DNA from: JAAUTY01 sp964397305
Lineage (GTDB): Bacteria; Cyanobacteriota; Cyanobacteriia; Cyanobacteriales; Spirulinaceae
Assembly: GCA_964397305.1 (NCBI GenBank)
Contig: CAYNIP010000018.1
Location: forward strand, 11,805 to 75,804
Length of the DNA stretch: 64,000 nt
Reading direction: 5' to 3'
The notes below the pieces were generated by a model. That model made no database searches. It was not told the DNA's origin and saw only the letters and a list, made by a program, of their open reading frames with translations. Position numbers and translations under genes: made by a program. Positions 44,391 to 54,255 of the stretch are shown in pieces. Position 1 is the first letter of the stretch, and every line of letters starts with the position of its first letter.

Positions 44391-45615
44391 GGCTAGCGGC
44401 CAGAACAGGGGGAGATACTGGGGTGCGGGGCAGATGCGCCGTGATCGTGCAGCCTTGGCCCGGAGCGGTTTGGATGTGCAGTTGACCCTTGAGCGCTTGG
44501 GCCCGTTCTCGCATTCCCTGCAACCCGAAGCCACTGGTCGTTTGCTCAGGCTGAAAACCACGACCATTATCGCTGACCCGGAGGTGCAAAGCTCGCTCGC
44601 TGGTCTGGACCGTAATCGTCACGGCTGTGGCGTCGGCGTACTTACAAATATTGGTCAGGGCCTCTTGGAGAATGCGATAAGCAGCCGTTTGGCAACTGAC
44701 CGCGAGGGGATGCGCGATCGCAATCGTCTGCTGGGGTTGCAGCTTGGTAGCCCGCTGGAAATCAGCCGCGAGGGTGGCGATCGCCGTCGCCAGGGATTTC
44801 CCCTGCAAGGGCTCAGCCCGCAGGGTACTCACCGACTGACGTACCTCGCGCAGGGCTTGAGCCCCGAGCTGTTGCGCCTCACGGACCAAGGCCTGGGCCT
44901 GGGGGGGATCGCAGTTGAGGAGGCGGAGAGCCGCCTCTAAGTGCAAATTTGAGGCCGTCAGCGCGTGACCGAGAGAGTCATGAATCTCGCGGGCAATCCG
45001 GTTACGTTCTTGCAGAATAGCCATATCTTCGACTTGATGGGCATAGTCCCGGAGGCGGGCATTGGCGAGGGCGAGTTGGTCCCGGCTCTGGTGCTCAGCC
45101 AGCAGCACCTCGACGAATAGGTTGAGAAAAATCAGGGTCAACCCGAGCACCAGAGCTAGCATGAGGCTCAGCAGCAGAAAGCGCTCCGAGAGGCGGGGAG
45201 CCAGTTGGCGGACAACGCTGCGGTAGTGCCAGCGCTCAAAAAGGGCCAGGAGACAGGCTCCATAGGCGAGACCCGTCACCAGGAAGCGCCCGCGACGACC
45301 GGCGATCAAAGCATTACGCAGGACGATAACAATGTAGAGCGGTGGGATCATGCGAATTAAGTTGGCCTGGGCCGCAAGGCCGACGAGGAGAAATTCACTG
45401 ATGGTGTAAAGAATTTTGTGACCGCGTTTTCCCTGGGGCAGGCTGAGCCCTAGGGCTCCGAAGGCGAGCAAAAGGACGAGAGGAAAAGTTGGCCTCGGCC
45501 AGACACCGAGGAACCCTAGCCGCAGTAGTTCGCTCAGAACAACTACAGCCCATAAACTCCATTCCAGATAGCGTAAAAACTGGAGTGGACTTGAGCGCAC
45601 GGGGAGGGAACTCAT
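44365..45615 (-). CDS. NarL-type sensor histidine kinase
   Basis: 416 residues from ATG at 45613-45615; a TTG nine codons earlier is the alternative. An N-terminal membrane region with about five hydrophobic segments (20-180) precedes a HisKA_3 dimerisation domain. Its phosphoacceptor is in IAREIHDSLGHALTASNLHLEAA. The HATPase has RILQEALTNICKYADATAV (N box), VSDNGRGF (G box) and GFGLQGMRERAQAL. It phosphorylates the adjacent response regulator. The next gene on the other strand is a Spy/CpxP-like periplasmic protein, which hints at envelope-stress sensing. Confidence 0.93.
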   Translation of the reverse strand: MSSLPVRSSPLQFLRYLEWSLWAVVVLSELLRLGFLGVWPRPTFPLVLLLAFGALGLSLPQGKRGHKILYTISEFLLVGLAAQANLIRMIPPLYIVIVLRNALIAGRRGRFLVTGLAYGACLLALFERWHYRSVVRQLAPRLSERFLLLSLMLALVLGLTLIFLNLFVEVLLAEHQSRDQLALANARLRDYAHQVEDMAILQERNRIAREIHDSLGHALTASNLHLEAALRLLNCDPPQAQALVREAQQLGAQALREVRQSVSTLRAEPLQGKSLATAIATLAADFQRATKLQPQQTIAIAHPLAVSCQTAAYRILQEALTNICKYADATAVTITVQTSERALHLRVSDNGRGFQPEQTTSGFGLQGMRERAQALKGQLHIQTAPGQGCTITAHLPRTPVSPPVLAASHDHPPAHC

Positions 45616-45865
45616 AGGCTTTACCGAGAGTCTCCCTGACAATTTACTCGTAAAGGGAGCCTAAGTTCTAGGACGATCGTCCTAAATAGTTCAGGACGTT
45701 GGCCTCAGGTCAAGCTCGATCAGGCCTTCTAAGCTAGAAGTAATCGGGCCTCTCAATTGATTGCCTGATTGCCAACATTAGGGGCAGCCAATCAAGCCTT
45801 TCGCGATAGCATCCGAATTGCTCAAGGTTCCCCCAACAAACACCATCCCAGCGAGGTTTAGACCC

Positions 45866-46321
45866 ATGAAATTCACTTCTTTGTCCCTGGTTGCCAGTAC
45901 GATTCTGCTCACGCTGAGTGCGACGATGCTGCCCGCCCAAGCCCAGATGGAGGATCTGTTGCAAAACCAGGCCCAATGGCAACAGCAGCGTCAGGAATGG
46001 GTGGAAGCCCTGGGCCTGACCCCGGACCAGCAGGCGCAATTGGACGCTCTGCAGGCCCAGCGGCGCGACCAACTTCAGGGTCTCTTGACCCCAGAACAGC
46101 GGCAGACCGTGGCGAACGGCCTTCGCAATGGTCAGGCGCAGCGATCGCTCATGGGTTCCCTGAACTTGACCGAGGCCCAGCGACAGCAGCTGCGGGCCGC
46201 CAACCAATCCTTCCGCCAGGGGGTCCAAGCGGTTCTCACCCCGGAGCAGCAGCAACAGTTGCGGCAGCTCATGCAGCAGCGCCGGGGTGAGCGCGGTCAG
46301 CGGGGTCAATTCCGCCGCTAG
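45866..46321 (+). CDS. Spy/CpxP-like periplasmic protein
   Basis: 151 residues with a signal peptide cleaved near PAQA-QMEDLL (about residue 27). The mature part is mostly Gln/Leu-rich helix with two LTPEQRQ(T/Q)-like elements (LTPDQQAQLDALQ, LTPEQQQQLRQLM). This is the LTXXQ pattern of Spy/CpxP chaperones. Such proteins buffer unfolded proteins in the periplasm and are controlled by two-component systems. The divergent kinase/regulator pair lies 250 bp upstream and is a plausible controller. Confidence 0.82.
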   Translation: MKFTSLSLVASTILLTLSATMLPAQAQMEDLLQNQAQWQQQRQEWVEALGLTPDQQAQLDALQAQRRDQLQGLLTPEQRQTVANGLRNGQAQRSLMGSLNLTEAQRQQLRAANQSFRQGVQAVLTPEQQQQLRQLMQQRRGERGQRGQFRR

Positions 46322-46381
46322 GGGCCAGCCGGCCGGGCCAGCTCCCTAGGGAGGTCGGGGACCGAGACCGGAATCCTGGAG

Positions 46382-46416
46382 GCAGGCCGTTGGGAACAGA
46401 CTACCGGCCTGCTTTT
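46382..46416 (+). terminator. Intrinsic terminator after the Spy-like gene
   Basis: GCAGGCCG (46382-46389) pairs with CGGCCTGC (46405-46412) across a 15-base loop and is followed by TTTT. It lies 60 bp after the stop at 46321. The region 46322-46603 holds several further G+C-rich inverted repeats but no supported gene. Confidence 0.75.
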
Positions 46417-46603
46417 CCATACCTAGCCGGCCTTCCCGGCCCTGAGGAGCCCCCGCGTGTCGGGGGGCAGGACCCCGCTGATTCTAGAGACGAGCCAAGT
46501 GATCCTAGGAATCCTTGGCGTTAACCGATTAAATAGAAGCAACGGTATAGCCAGGGAGTGGGAGCAGCGGTTTTGAAGTGGCCTATGGTATTGAGGAGCA
46601 GCT

Positions 46604-49600
46604 ATGAGTGAACGTCCCCAGCCTGAGAGTGATCGCGAGCCGTCGTCCCGCCCGCGCCCCCGCACCGGGCCGCGACCCTCCCGCTGGCTCAGCTTCCTCC
46701 TCGTCCTCGGCCTGGGCTCTGGGAGCGCCCTCGCGACCACCTGGCTCTTGCTCCACCGTTTCTTGCCGCCGACGGTGGCGGCGATCCTGAGCGAGACCCT
46801 AGAGCGGCCGGTGGAGCTGGGGGAGCTGGCCGGGTTTGGGCTCAACCACGTCCGCTTTGGGGAAACGTCCTTACCCGCCACCGCCCGCGACCCCGACTTT
46901 GCGACCGTCCAGGGGATCACGGCTCGCTTCAGCCTCTGGCGGCTGGTGCGTGATCGCCAGCTCGTCCTCGACCTGACCCTGCAACGTCCCGAGGTCTACC
47001 TCGAACAGGCTCCGGATGGCCGCTTGCTAGAATTGCCCCCATTGCCAGAGCGGGATGGGGAGGGGCGGGTGAAAGTGGCGGCCGTGAGCCTGGAGGAGGC
47101 CCAGACTACTCTCCGGGTCCGGCAACTGGACGGCAGCTTGGGCAAACCGATCCAGGTTGACCAAGCCCAGGGACGCCTTCAGCTTGGCCCCCGCTACGAG
47201 AGCACCACCTTCGATCTCAGCGGCCGCCTGGCGGAGGGTCAGTTCAGCCTCCAGGGAGCGGTTCAGTTTCCGGACTTTGACCTCGAGCAGCTCACGGGTC
47301 AACTGTCGGTGCGGGGTCAGCGCGTGCAACTGGCTGGCCTCAGTTCCCTGCTGCCTCCCCTGCCCCTGCACTTGCAGAGCGGCCAAGTCGGGGGTCAGGT
47401 GCAAGTCGAGCTGGACGGCAACTTTCTCAACTGGCGACAGAATACACCGCGCCTGACCGGCCTGGTGCAGGTTCGTGATGTTCAGGCCGTCGTCAACCGC
47501 TTACCCGAAACCGTGCGCGTTTCTCAGGGGCGGGTTCGCTTGCAGGGCGATCGCGCCCGGGTGGAAAATGTGCGCGCCGAGGTGGGAGATCTCCAGGCTC
47601 AATTGAGCGGCCTGGTCAGCATCGATAGCGGCTATGACCTGGAGGTGGCGGTCGCGCCTGTCACCCTCGCGGCCCTGTTCGACACGGTGGCCTGGGAGCC
47701 TCCGGACCTGGCCTTGACGGGGGCGATCGCCGTCCAGGCCGCGATCACCGGGGATCTGGAAGACCCAATCCTGAGCGGCCGCCTCACGAATGCCTGTCGG
47801 CCGGCTGGGAACCGCCTCAGCGGCCCCCAACCCAGGACTTGCCCCCTGCGAGTGGACCGGCTCGACTTCGAGACCGTCGCCACCGACTTCACCCTCCACT
47901 GGGGAGCGCAAACCCTGACCCTGGATCGCTTCTTCGCCCAGCCTCGCCTCGGCGGTACGATCACGGCCCAAGGGGATCTGCGCTGGTCAGAGGCCCCGCT
48001 CGCCGCCCTGGAGGTGCAACTGTTTGGCCTGCCGGGGGCGGCCCTCGCCCAGCTCTACGACCTGGCCTTGCCCCTAGAGTTGGGGGAGATTGGCGCGCGG
48101 GCCCAACTGGCGATCGCCCTCAATAATCCCCGCCAAGTTCGGGCCACCGTGGCGAGCCAGGTGGAGGTGGGCGGTGGCCAAGTACGAGTTGACCCGCTCA
48201 CCGTGGTTGGCCGTCGCTTCACCGGCCGCCTCCAGGCCAGCGGCCTCACGGCGGCCCGCTTGGGCCTGGCAACCCCGCTCCCTGGGAACAGCCTCGCTGG
48301 GGACCTGGCCGTGGCGGGCTCCCTCACTCCCCCCCTCACGGAGGGGCTGGCCCTGGCCGGCCAGGTGCAGGTGGCGATCGCCGGCGGCTCCTTGGTCATC
48401 GACCAACTGCAACTGGCCAACCAGCAGTTGACCGCCACGGTGAACGCAGCCGGGATCAACGCCCGCGCGCTCCTGCCCCAGGAGCTCCCCCTGCCGCCCC
48501 TGGGTCGCCTCGCGGGCCAAGTGCAAGTGAGCAGCCAGCTCGCGGGGTTCCGGCCCCGGGCCGCCCAGGCCGTGGGCAACCTGGGGCTCGAGGTGGCCGG
48601 GGGCCGCGCCCAGGTGACTCAGCTGAGCTGGGAAAGCAGGGGCCCAATCCTGGCGGCGGCTCAGTGGGACAATCTGCAAGTGGCGCAACTGGTGCAGCCC
48701 TTCTCCCTGCCCTCCGCTTGGGGGCTCCAGCGGGGAGCCTTGGGGCGCACCCGAGGCGAGGCTCGCCTGACGCTGCCTTGGGCCGAGAGAAGCCGCTGGG
48801 AGGCGATCGCCCTTCAGGGGCGCAGCCAAATCACCAACCTGGCCGGGGGCTCCTTGGTAACGACCTTCAGCGTCCGCGCCGGCCAATGGCAAGCCGAAGC
48901 TCGCCTCGCCGGCCTCCAGGCCCGCCGCCTCAGCACCCGCCTACCGGCCGCCTGGCAAACGGTGGCTGGCGGCACTGGGCGACTGGCGGGCTCTCTGCGG
49001 GACTTCTCCCTCGCCCGCCTGCAAGGCACAGGGAGCGCTGACCTCCAACTGGCCGGGGGCCGGGTCGCGGTCTCGGAGTGGCGCTTGGCCCAGGGCCAAC
49101 TCCAAGCCCGCTTGCAGCCCCAAGGCCTGCGGCTGGCGACCTTCTCCCCGGCGCTGCGGGGCCAGCTCCAGGGAACTCTCACGGCGCGCACGGATCTGCG
49201 CCGCCCGCGCGCCCTGCAAGCGGCGGGCCAGGTCCGCTTCAGCGAAGGCATTTCCGCGATCCGCCAACCCCTCACGGCCGCCTTTACCTGGCAGGGGTCG
49301 CGGCTGGCGATCGCCCAAGCCCAGGCTGGCGACCAGTTCCAGGCCCGGGGCTGGGTGGATTTCAACCTCGCCGCCCTGGGACGGAGCCCGGTGACAGCTT
49401 GGGTGCAGTCGTTCAACTTAGAAACCCAGGTACGGAACCTCGCCTTGGCCCCCCTGCGGGCCGACTTGGCCCAGTTCACGACCTTGCCCCTGGTGGCCGA
49501 CTCCCTGGCTGTGGGGGGAACGGCGGACTTCAGCGGCACCCTGGCGGGGAATTGGCGATCGCCCCGTCTCCAGGGCAACCTAGCCTTGAACAACCTGACG

Positions 49601-52414
49601 CTCAACGATCTCATGCTCGATCCGCGCCTGGCCGGCCCGGTCGCCTTCCTGCCCGGGCAAGGGGCCCAGGTTGCCTTGCAGGGAAGCGGCACGGATCGCG
49701 TGCAAGCCTCCCTAGACGGCCGCTACCGCCCCCTCAGCCTAGATCTCCGCCTGGGAGAGGCAGGGGTCACGGGCCGGCGCACGGGGCCCCAAACCTTCAC
49801 CGCCACGGTCCAGGGTCTGCGCTTGGATCTGGTTCGGCCCTTGCTACCAGCAGATTTGCTGACGCCGACACTGCTTGCCCAGCCCTTAGGCGGGGAACTT
49901 CAGGGCCGCTTCGACCTCGATTTGACCACCGACCACCTGGCGGGCACGGTGGCGATCGCTCGTCCCCACATCGGCCCGCTGCGGGGCGAACGGTTCACCG
50001 GGGAACTGGACTACCGCGCCGGGGCGATCGCCCTCCGCGACGGTCGCTGGCAAGCTGGCGCAACCGAATACCGCATTACCAGCCGCCTAGCCCCCTTCGG
50101 GCCCCAGCCCCAGGTTGAGGCCCAGATCGAGATTGTCGCAGGCCAAGTGCAAGACCTACTAGCAGCCCTGAATCTGGCGGATTTTCCCGACCTCCGCCAC
50201 CTGATCCAGGACTTCCAGGTAACGGCTCCCGGCCGCGCCGCTGACCTCGCCACCCTCGCCGCCGGCCTACCCGAAGCCACCTTAGAAGACCAAGTGCGTC
50301 GCCTGGCTGAGATCCAAGCCCTCCGCCAGCAGCAAGAGGACGCCCGCCGCGCCGCCATTCCCCTCCCCGATCTCGGCGAAGCTCGCGGACACTTCAATGG
50401 GCTGATCACCCTCGGCGGCCCCCTCAATCAGGGTTTGAACGCGCTCCAGGCCCGGTTCAACCTCGCGGGGAGTGACTGGGAATGGGGTTCCTACTTTGCT
50501 GATGCCATGATCGCACGCGGTGACTTTCAGAACGGCGTCTTGACCATTCTCCCCCTGCGCTTCCGCACGGGCGAGGGTGAGATCGCCCTGGCGGGCAGTT
50601 TCGGGGCTGAGGCCATCTCGGGGCAGTTGGAGATCACGGAGTTGCCCATCGACACCCTCCAGGACATCATCCCCCTGCCGCCCTGGGTCGGTTTCCGGGG
50701 ACGGATCAATGCCTCTGTAGCCCTAGCGGGAACCGAGGTCAATCCCCAGGCCCAAGGAACCATCCAGATTGCCGATGCGGAGTTGAATGAAACCCCCGTC
50801 TACACAGCGGCGGGCGGCTTCAACTACAACAACGCCGTGTTGCGCTTTGCCGGCAACAGCACCCTCGCTGAAGGTGGCACGCCCCTCACCCTGCGCGGCC
50901 GGATTCCCTACCGCCTACCGCTCCCTCAGGCCCAGCCGCCCGATAGCTATGACTTCAATCTCGTGGCCCGAGCCCAAGACGACGGCCTCGCCATCTTAAA
51001 TTTCTTCACCAACCGTTACCTCACCTGGCAAGTCGGCCAGGGAGAAGCGGATATCGAGATTTCCGGCCAAATTAACCCCCAACAGCAGCGGGTTGAGAGC
51101 CTGATTACCCAAGGCTTGATCACGATTGAGCAGGCTGAATTGGGCTCGCGAGTTGTGCCAGAGCCGATTACGGACGTTCAGGGTCAGATCGTGCTCAACA
51201 CCGACCGGATCGAGGTTCCCGGGCTCACCGGTCGCTTCGGGGGCGGCGATTTACGCCTCGCCGGGGGGCTGCCCACCTACCAGGCCCTAGAGGAGTTGGA
51301 GCAACCGCTGACGCTAGAGCTGGATCGCCTCAAGTTGCGGCTCAAGGGCCTGATGGAGGGGGATGTCCGGGGCGCGGTGACGGTGGCCGGAACCGTGCTC
51401 GACCCGAAGCTGACCGGGGCCATCGATCTCGAAGAAGGGAGCCTCCAACTGGCGGGAGCTGTGGGCCGCCAGCAAGGACTCCGGCAGCGACCCCGGGGCA
51501 ATTTCTTCCAACGCTGGGTTGAGTTTGACGATCTGCGCTTGGTGCTGGGTCGGAATTTCTTCATCACCCAGCCGGGTATCCTCAGCTTCGAGGCCGATGG
51601 CACGCTGACCCTGGCAGGAACCCTAGAGCAGTTGGAGCCACGGGGGACGATTCGCCTCGAGCGCGGGGCGATCAATCTCTTCACTACGCAACTGCGCTTG
51701 GACCGGAGCGAGGAGAATATTGCTCGCTTCACCCCGGTTCACGGCTTTGATCCGTTCCTGAACCTAGTGTTGACTGGCACGGTTACAGATGTGACGACGC
51801 GAACGATTCAGATCTCGCCGGGGGCCCAATCGTCGGAAATTGTCGATACGCCACGTACCTTGGGTTCGGTCGAAACGATCCGGGTACGGGCCCGGGTGGA
51901 GGCCCTGGCCTCGGAGCTGACGGCAACGCTCAATGCGAAGGCGGCAGGAATTCCCAGTTGGCGGCAACAGGTGTTGCAGCTCTCCAGCTCTCCCTCCCGC
52001 TCGGAGACGGAGATTATTGCTCTGCTGGGGGGGAGTTTTGTCAATGCGATCGCCGGGGGCGATGATGTCGCCCTCGTAGGGGGAATTGCCAATCTTGCCG
52101 GAGGGGCGCTCCTCGGTCGCTTCCAGAGCGAGGTCGCGGAGGCCCTCGGTCTGAGTGAGTTCCGCATTTTCCCGGCGGAGGTGTTCGACCAGGACGAGCG
52201 CCGCAGCCGCAGCAGCCAACTGGGGGTTGCGGTGGAGGTGAGCAAGGACATCAGCACCAACTTCTCGCTCTCGGTGCTCCAGTACATCACGCCCGCCAAT
52301 CAACCCACCCGCTTCAGTGGCCGCTATCGGATCAATGAGAGCTTGATCCTGCGGGGTTCCACAGACTTCGGCGGCGACAGTCGCGCCACGGTGGAGTTCC
52401 AGACTCGCTTCTAG
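46604..52414 (+). CDS. tamB: TamB-like translocation and assembly module protein
   Basis: 1936 residues. A cytoplasmic basic N-terminus is followed by a single membrane segment (about 24-50). Very long beta-rich repeats (DUF490-type) follow. The C-terminal TamB domain (about 1600-1936) has YITPANQPTRFSGRYRINESLILRGSTDFGGDSRATVEFQTRF. In other bacteria TamB-type proteins span the periplasm and transfer phospholipids or help outer-membrane protein assembly. The length is typical or slightly large for cyanobacteria. It is monocistronic here, without a neighbouring Omp85/TamA gene in the window. Confidence 0.94.
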   Translation: MSERPQPESDREPSSRPRPRTGPRPSRWLSFLLVLGLGSGSALATTWLLLHRFLPPTVAAILSETLERPVELGELAGFGLNHVRFGETSLPATARDPDFATVQGITARFSLWRLVRDRQLVLDLTLQRPEVYLEQAPDGRLLELPPLPERDGEGRVKVAAVSLEEAQTTLRVRQLDGSLGKPIQVDQAQGRLQLGPRYESTTFDLSGRLAEGQFSLQGAVQFPDFDLEQLTGQLSVRGQRVQLAGLSSLLPPLPLHLQSGQVGGQVQVELDGNFLNWRQNTPRLTGLVQVRDVQAVVNRLPETVRVSQGRVRLQGDRARVENVRAEVGDLQAQLSGLVSIDSGYDLEVAVAPVTLAALFDTVAWEPPDLALTGAIAVQAAITGDLEDPILSGRLTNACRPAGNRLSGPQPRTCPLRVDRLDFETVATDFTLHWGAQTLTLDRFFAQPRLGGTITAQGDLRWSEAPLAALEVQLFGLPGAALAQLYDLALPLELGEIGARAQLAIALNNPRQVRATVASQVEVGGGQVRVDPLTVVGRRFTGRLQASGLTAARLGLATPLPGNSLAGDLAVAGSLTPPLTEGLALAGQVQVAIAGGSLVIDQLQLANQQLTATVNAAGINARALLPQELPLPPLGRLAGQVQVSSQLAGFRPRAAQAVGNLGLEVAGGRAQVTQLSWESRGPILAAAQWDNLQVAQLVQPFSLPSAWGLQRGALGRTRGEARLTLPWAERSRWEAIALQGRSQITNLAGGSLVTTFSVRAGQWQAEARLAGLQARRLSTRLPAAWQTVAGGTGRLAGSLRDFSLARLQGTGSADLQLAGGRVAVSEWRLAQGQLQARLQPQGLRLATFSPALRGQLQGTLTARTDLRRPRALQAAGQVRFSEGISAIRQPLTAAFTWQGSRLAIAQAQAGDQFQARGWVDFNLAALGRSPVTAWVQSFNLETQVRNLALAPLRADLAQFTTLPLVADSLAVGGTADFSGTLAGNWRSPRLQGNLALNNLTLNDLMLDPRLAGPVAFLPGQGAQVALQGSGTDRVQASLDGRYRPLSLDLRLGEAGVTGRRTGPQTFTATVQGLRLDLVRPLLPADLLTPTLLAQPLGGELQGRFDLDLTTDHLAGTVAIARPHIGPLRGERFTGELDYRAGAIALRDGRWQAGATEYRITSRLAPFGPQPQVEAQIEIVAGQVQDLLAALNLADFPDLRHLIQDFQVTAPGRAADLATLAAGLPEATLEDQVRRLAEIQALRQQQEDARRAAIPLPDLGEARGHFNGLITLGGPLNQGLNALQARFNLAGSDWEWGSYFADAMIARGDFQNGVLTILPLRFRTGEGEIALAGSFGAEAISGQLEITELPIDTLQDIIPLPPWVGFRGRINASVALAGTEVNPQAQGTIQIADAELNETPVYTAAGGFNYNNAVLRFAGNSTLAEGGTPLTLRGRIPYRLPLPQAQPPDSYDFNLVARAQDDGLAILNFFTNRYLTWQVGQGEADIEISGQINPQQQRVESLITQGLITIEQAELGSRVVPEPITDVQGQIVLNTDRIEVPGLTGRFGGGDLRLAGGLPTYQALEELEQPLTLELDRLKLRLKGLMEGDVRGAVTVAGTVLDPKLTGAIDLEEGSLQLAGAVGRQQGLRQRPRGNFFQRWVEFDDLRLVLGRNFFITQPGILSFEADGTLTLAGTLEQLEPRGTIRLERGAINLFTTQLRLDRSEENIARFTPVHGFDPFLNLVLTGTVTDVTTRTIQISPGAQSSEIVDTPRTLGSVETIRVRARVEALASELTATLNAKAAGIPSWRQQVLQLSSSPSRSETEIIALLGGSFVNAIAGGDDVALVGGIANLAGGALLGRFQSEVAEALGLSEFRIFPAEVFDQDERRSRSSQLGVAVEVSKDISTNFSLSVLQYITPANQPTRFSGRYRINESLILRGSTDFGGDSRATVEFQTRF

Positions 52415-52435
52415 AGGATTGTCCTGGGCAGGAAA

Positions 52436-52625
52436 GCCTCGACCCCCTCTCCCAGCCTTGGGAGAGGGGCTTCTAACTCCTCTTCTCCCAGCTTTGGGAG
52501 CAGGGGCCGCGGGATGTAGACGCGCAGCGGCTTCTCGCAGAGGGAGCCCCGCAACGCTGAAGCGGGCGACCCTCTGCTCCTAGAACCAGCGCTCAAAATT
52601 CAGGGGAGCCGCGCTTCTTTTCGTT
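52436..52625 (-). repeat. Long dispersed repeat element, inverted copy
   Basis: Read on the minus strand it starts GAAGCGCGGCTCCCCTGAAT, has GAGCAGAGGGTCGCCCGCTT, CTCTGCGAGAAGCCGCTGCG and ends in GGGAGAGGGGGTCGAGGC. It carries all blocks of 14703-14935 in one order. It fills the gap between tamB and tRNA-Val. Confidence 0.9.
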
Positions 52626-52632
52626 CCCTCGA

Positions 52633-52704
52633 TGGGCGGTACTGGATTTGAACCAGTGGCGTCCTGCTTGTAAGGCAGGCGCTCTACCGCTGAGCTAACC
52701 GCCC
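52633..52704 (-). tRNA. tRNA-Val (TAC)
   Basis: The reverse complement folds as a cloverleaf: acceptor GGGCGGT/ACCGCCC, D-arm AGCTCAGCGGTAGAGC, anticodon stem CCTGC/GCAGG with loop CTTACAA (anticodon TAC), and T-arm with GTTCAAATC. CCA is not encoded. Confidence 0.97.
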
Positions 52705-52746
52705 GATACGATTTATTTAGACTAGCACGATTTTCGGGAGCATTTC

Positions 52747-53052
52747 ATGGTTATCGAATGGCTACAGTTTCGCGTCGAGCCAACCCAGCGGCAGCACTTT
52801 ATCCAGGCCGATGCGGAGATTTGGACGACCACCCTAGCGGCTTACCCGGGATTTTTGAGTAAGGAAGTCTGGCTCGAGCCGGACCAGGATGATCGCGTCA
52901 CCCTCGTGATTCGCTGGCAGACCCGGGAGCAGTGGCACGCCGTACCAGCCGAGGTCCTCAGGGCGATAGAAGCACGCTTTGCGGCAGCGGTCAGGGGTGA
53001 CTACCAGCTCCTAGCTGCCCAAGAGTATCAGGTCCGGAAGTTTGCACCCTGA
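52747..53052 (+). CDS. TIGR03792-family protein (antibiotic monooxygenase-like fold)
   Basis: 101 residues, soluble. It starts MVIEWLQFRVEPTQRQHFIQADAEIW, with TTLAAYPGFLSKEVWLEPD and LVIRWQTREQWHAVPAE in the ferredoxin-like dimeric alpha+beta pattern of ABM-type proteins. TIGR03792 is a cyanobacterial family of unknown function; I assign it by sequence resemblance. The gene begins about 42 bp after tRNA-Val, which points the other way. Confidence 0.82.
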   Translation: MVIEWLQFRVEPTQRQHFIQADAEIWTTTLAAYPGFLSKEVWLEPDQDDRVTLVIRWQTREQWHAVPAEVLRAIEARFAAAVRGDYQLLAAQEYQVRKFAP

Positions 53053-53122
53053 GCCGTGCGGGCTATGGTAGCGTAGAGGTGTACTCGGCACTGTCACTAC
53101 ATCCCTCGTCAAACTGGAAACT

Positions 53123-53482
53123 ATGCCTACCTGTCCGCACTGCCAGGGACTTGTGACAGTGGATGCCGTCAAGTGCCCCCACTGTGGTACGGTACTCAAG
53201 GCTTACGGCCATCCTGGAATGCCCCTGCATCAGGCAGGCGAGGGGTATCTTTGCGCGAGCTGCGCCTATCACGCGGATGACTCCTGTACCTACCCTCAAC
53301 GACCCTACGCCAAAACCTGTATGCTCTACCACAATTTGGCCTGGCCGAGCGAGGAGCTAGATCCTCAAGCCTGCCAGCCCCTGGGGTGGGCCGGCTGCCG
53401 CGCCTGGGGCCGGCGCCACCGAGGTTGGCTCCTGCTGGGGGGAATCTTACTCTTGAGCCTTGGAGTCGCGCTGCTGCGCTGA
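53123..53482 (+). CDS. Zinc-ribbon protein with C-terminal membrane anchor
   Basis: 119 residues. An N-terminal zinc ribbon CPHCQGLVTVDAVKCPHCG (two CxxC pairs) is followed by a second cysteine-rich stretch CASCAYHADDSCTYPQRPYAKTC. A single hydrophobic span (about 98-117) is at the end. Cytoplasmic metal-binding module tethered to the membrane by its C-terminus. Function unknown; such proteins are common in cyanobacteria. The next gene starts about 11 bp later. Confidence 0.85.
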   Translation: MPTCPHCQGLVTVDAVKCPHCGTVLKAYGHPGMPLHQAGEGYLCASCAYHADDSCTYPQRPYAKTCMLYHNLAWPSEELDPQACQPLGWAGCRAWGRRHRGWLLLGGILLLSLGVALLR

Positions 53483-53492
53483 AGCTACCACG

Positions 53493-54197
53493 ATGCTTGA
53501 GCCCTACGTTTTGGGAATGATACACCCCGCTGGGAGTGAATGGCTGGCTTGGGTCGGTGGGAGCGGGATGGGGTTTGGCGAGGCCTTGCGCGGGGCCCTG
53601 GCCTTGGATATTGAGACATTTCGCCAGGTCCGGGACTTTGCTCCCAACTACCGCTTGGGGCTCTGGGTCGCTCTGGGGGCTGGTCTGTCCCGCAGCTTGG
53701 CCCAGGCTTTCATTCTTTTTATCAATCAGGTTCCGCGCCGCCGCTTTGCCCTCAGCCTCTTGCTGGAGGCCTTTCTCTTCCTGCTCAGCTTCTTGGGGTG
53801 GGCGGGGAGTACCTGGCTCATGGTGTGGTTGGTCGGGGGGCAGCGCGTCCCCTTGCCCCTGATCACCCGCGCTCTTGGTCTCGCCTACGCGCCGCAACTC
53901 TTCAGTTTTCTCGGAGCCTTGCCCTATTTGGGGGTTCCCTGGTTGACGCTGCTTTCTGGCTGGACGGTGCTCGCTTTTGTGACCGGCTTGAAAGCGGTCA
54001 CGGGGTTGGCGATTTGGGAGGCCTTTGGCTGCTTGGTGGGGGGCTGGTTACTGGCGCGGCTGTTGCAGCGCACGGCTGGGCAGCCGGTAGCCAATGCTAC
54101 TCAGTGGCTCCGGAATCGCACGGCGGGCGTTGCCTTGGTGTCGGACCGGGAACGGTTGCGGGCTCTGGTGCAGGCGGGTCGCGATGAGCGGCTGTGA
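53493..54197 (+). CDS. Multispanning membrane protein, function unknown
   Basis: 234 residues from ATG 53493; the in-frame extension to 53460 overlaps the previous gene. About five hydrophobic segments are visible (for example ALSLLLEAFLFLLSFLGWAG, TWLMVWLVGG and LTLLSGWTVLAFVTGLKAVTGLAI). The membrane pattern recalls Yip1-like proteins but I cannot name a family. It probably belongs to the operon with the zinc-ribbon gene and the following large protein (59 bp downstream). Confidence 0.75.
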   Translation: MLEPYVLGMIHPAGSEWLAWVGGSGMGFGEALRGALALDIETFRQVRDFAPNYRLGLWVALGAGLSRSLAQAFILFINQVPRRRFALSLLLEAFLFLLSFLGWAGSTWLMVWLVGGQRVPLPLITRALGLAYAPQLFSFLGALPYLGVPWLTLLSGWTVLAFVTGLKAVTGLAIWEAFGCLVGGWLLARLLQRTAGQPVANATQWLRNRTAGVALVSDRERLRALVQAGRDERL

Positions 54198-54255
54198 GGG
54201 GGTGTTGGGTTGAGTGCAGGAGACGGCTAGGGATGGTCTTGGGGGGTGCGAATTG

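Noticed and set aside
49078..50118. 346-residue plus-strand frame inside tamB
   Set aside because: Alternative frame of tamB with Gly/Pro/Ala/Arg-rich content; tamB is continuous through it.
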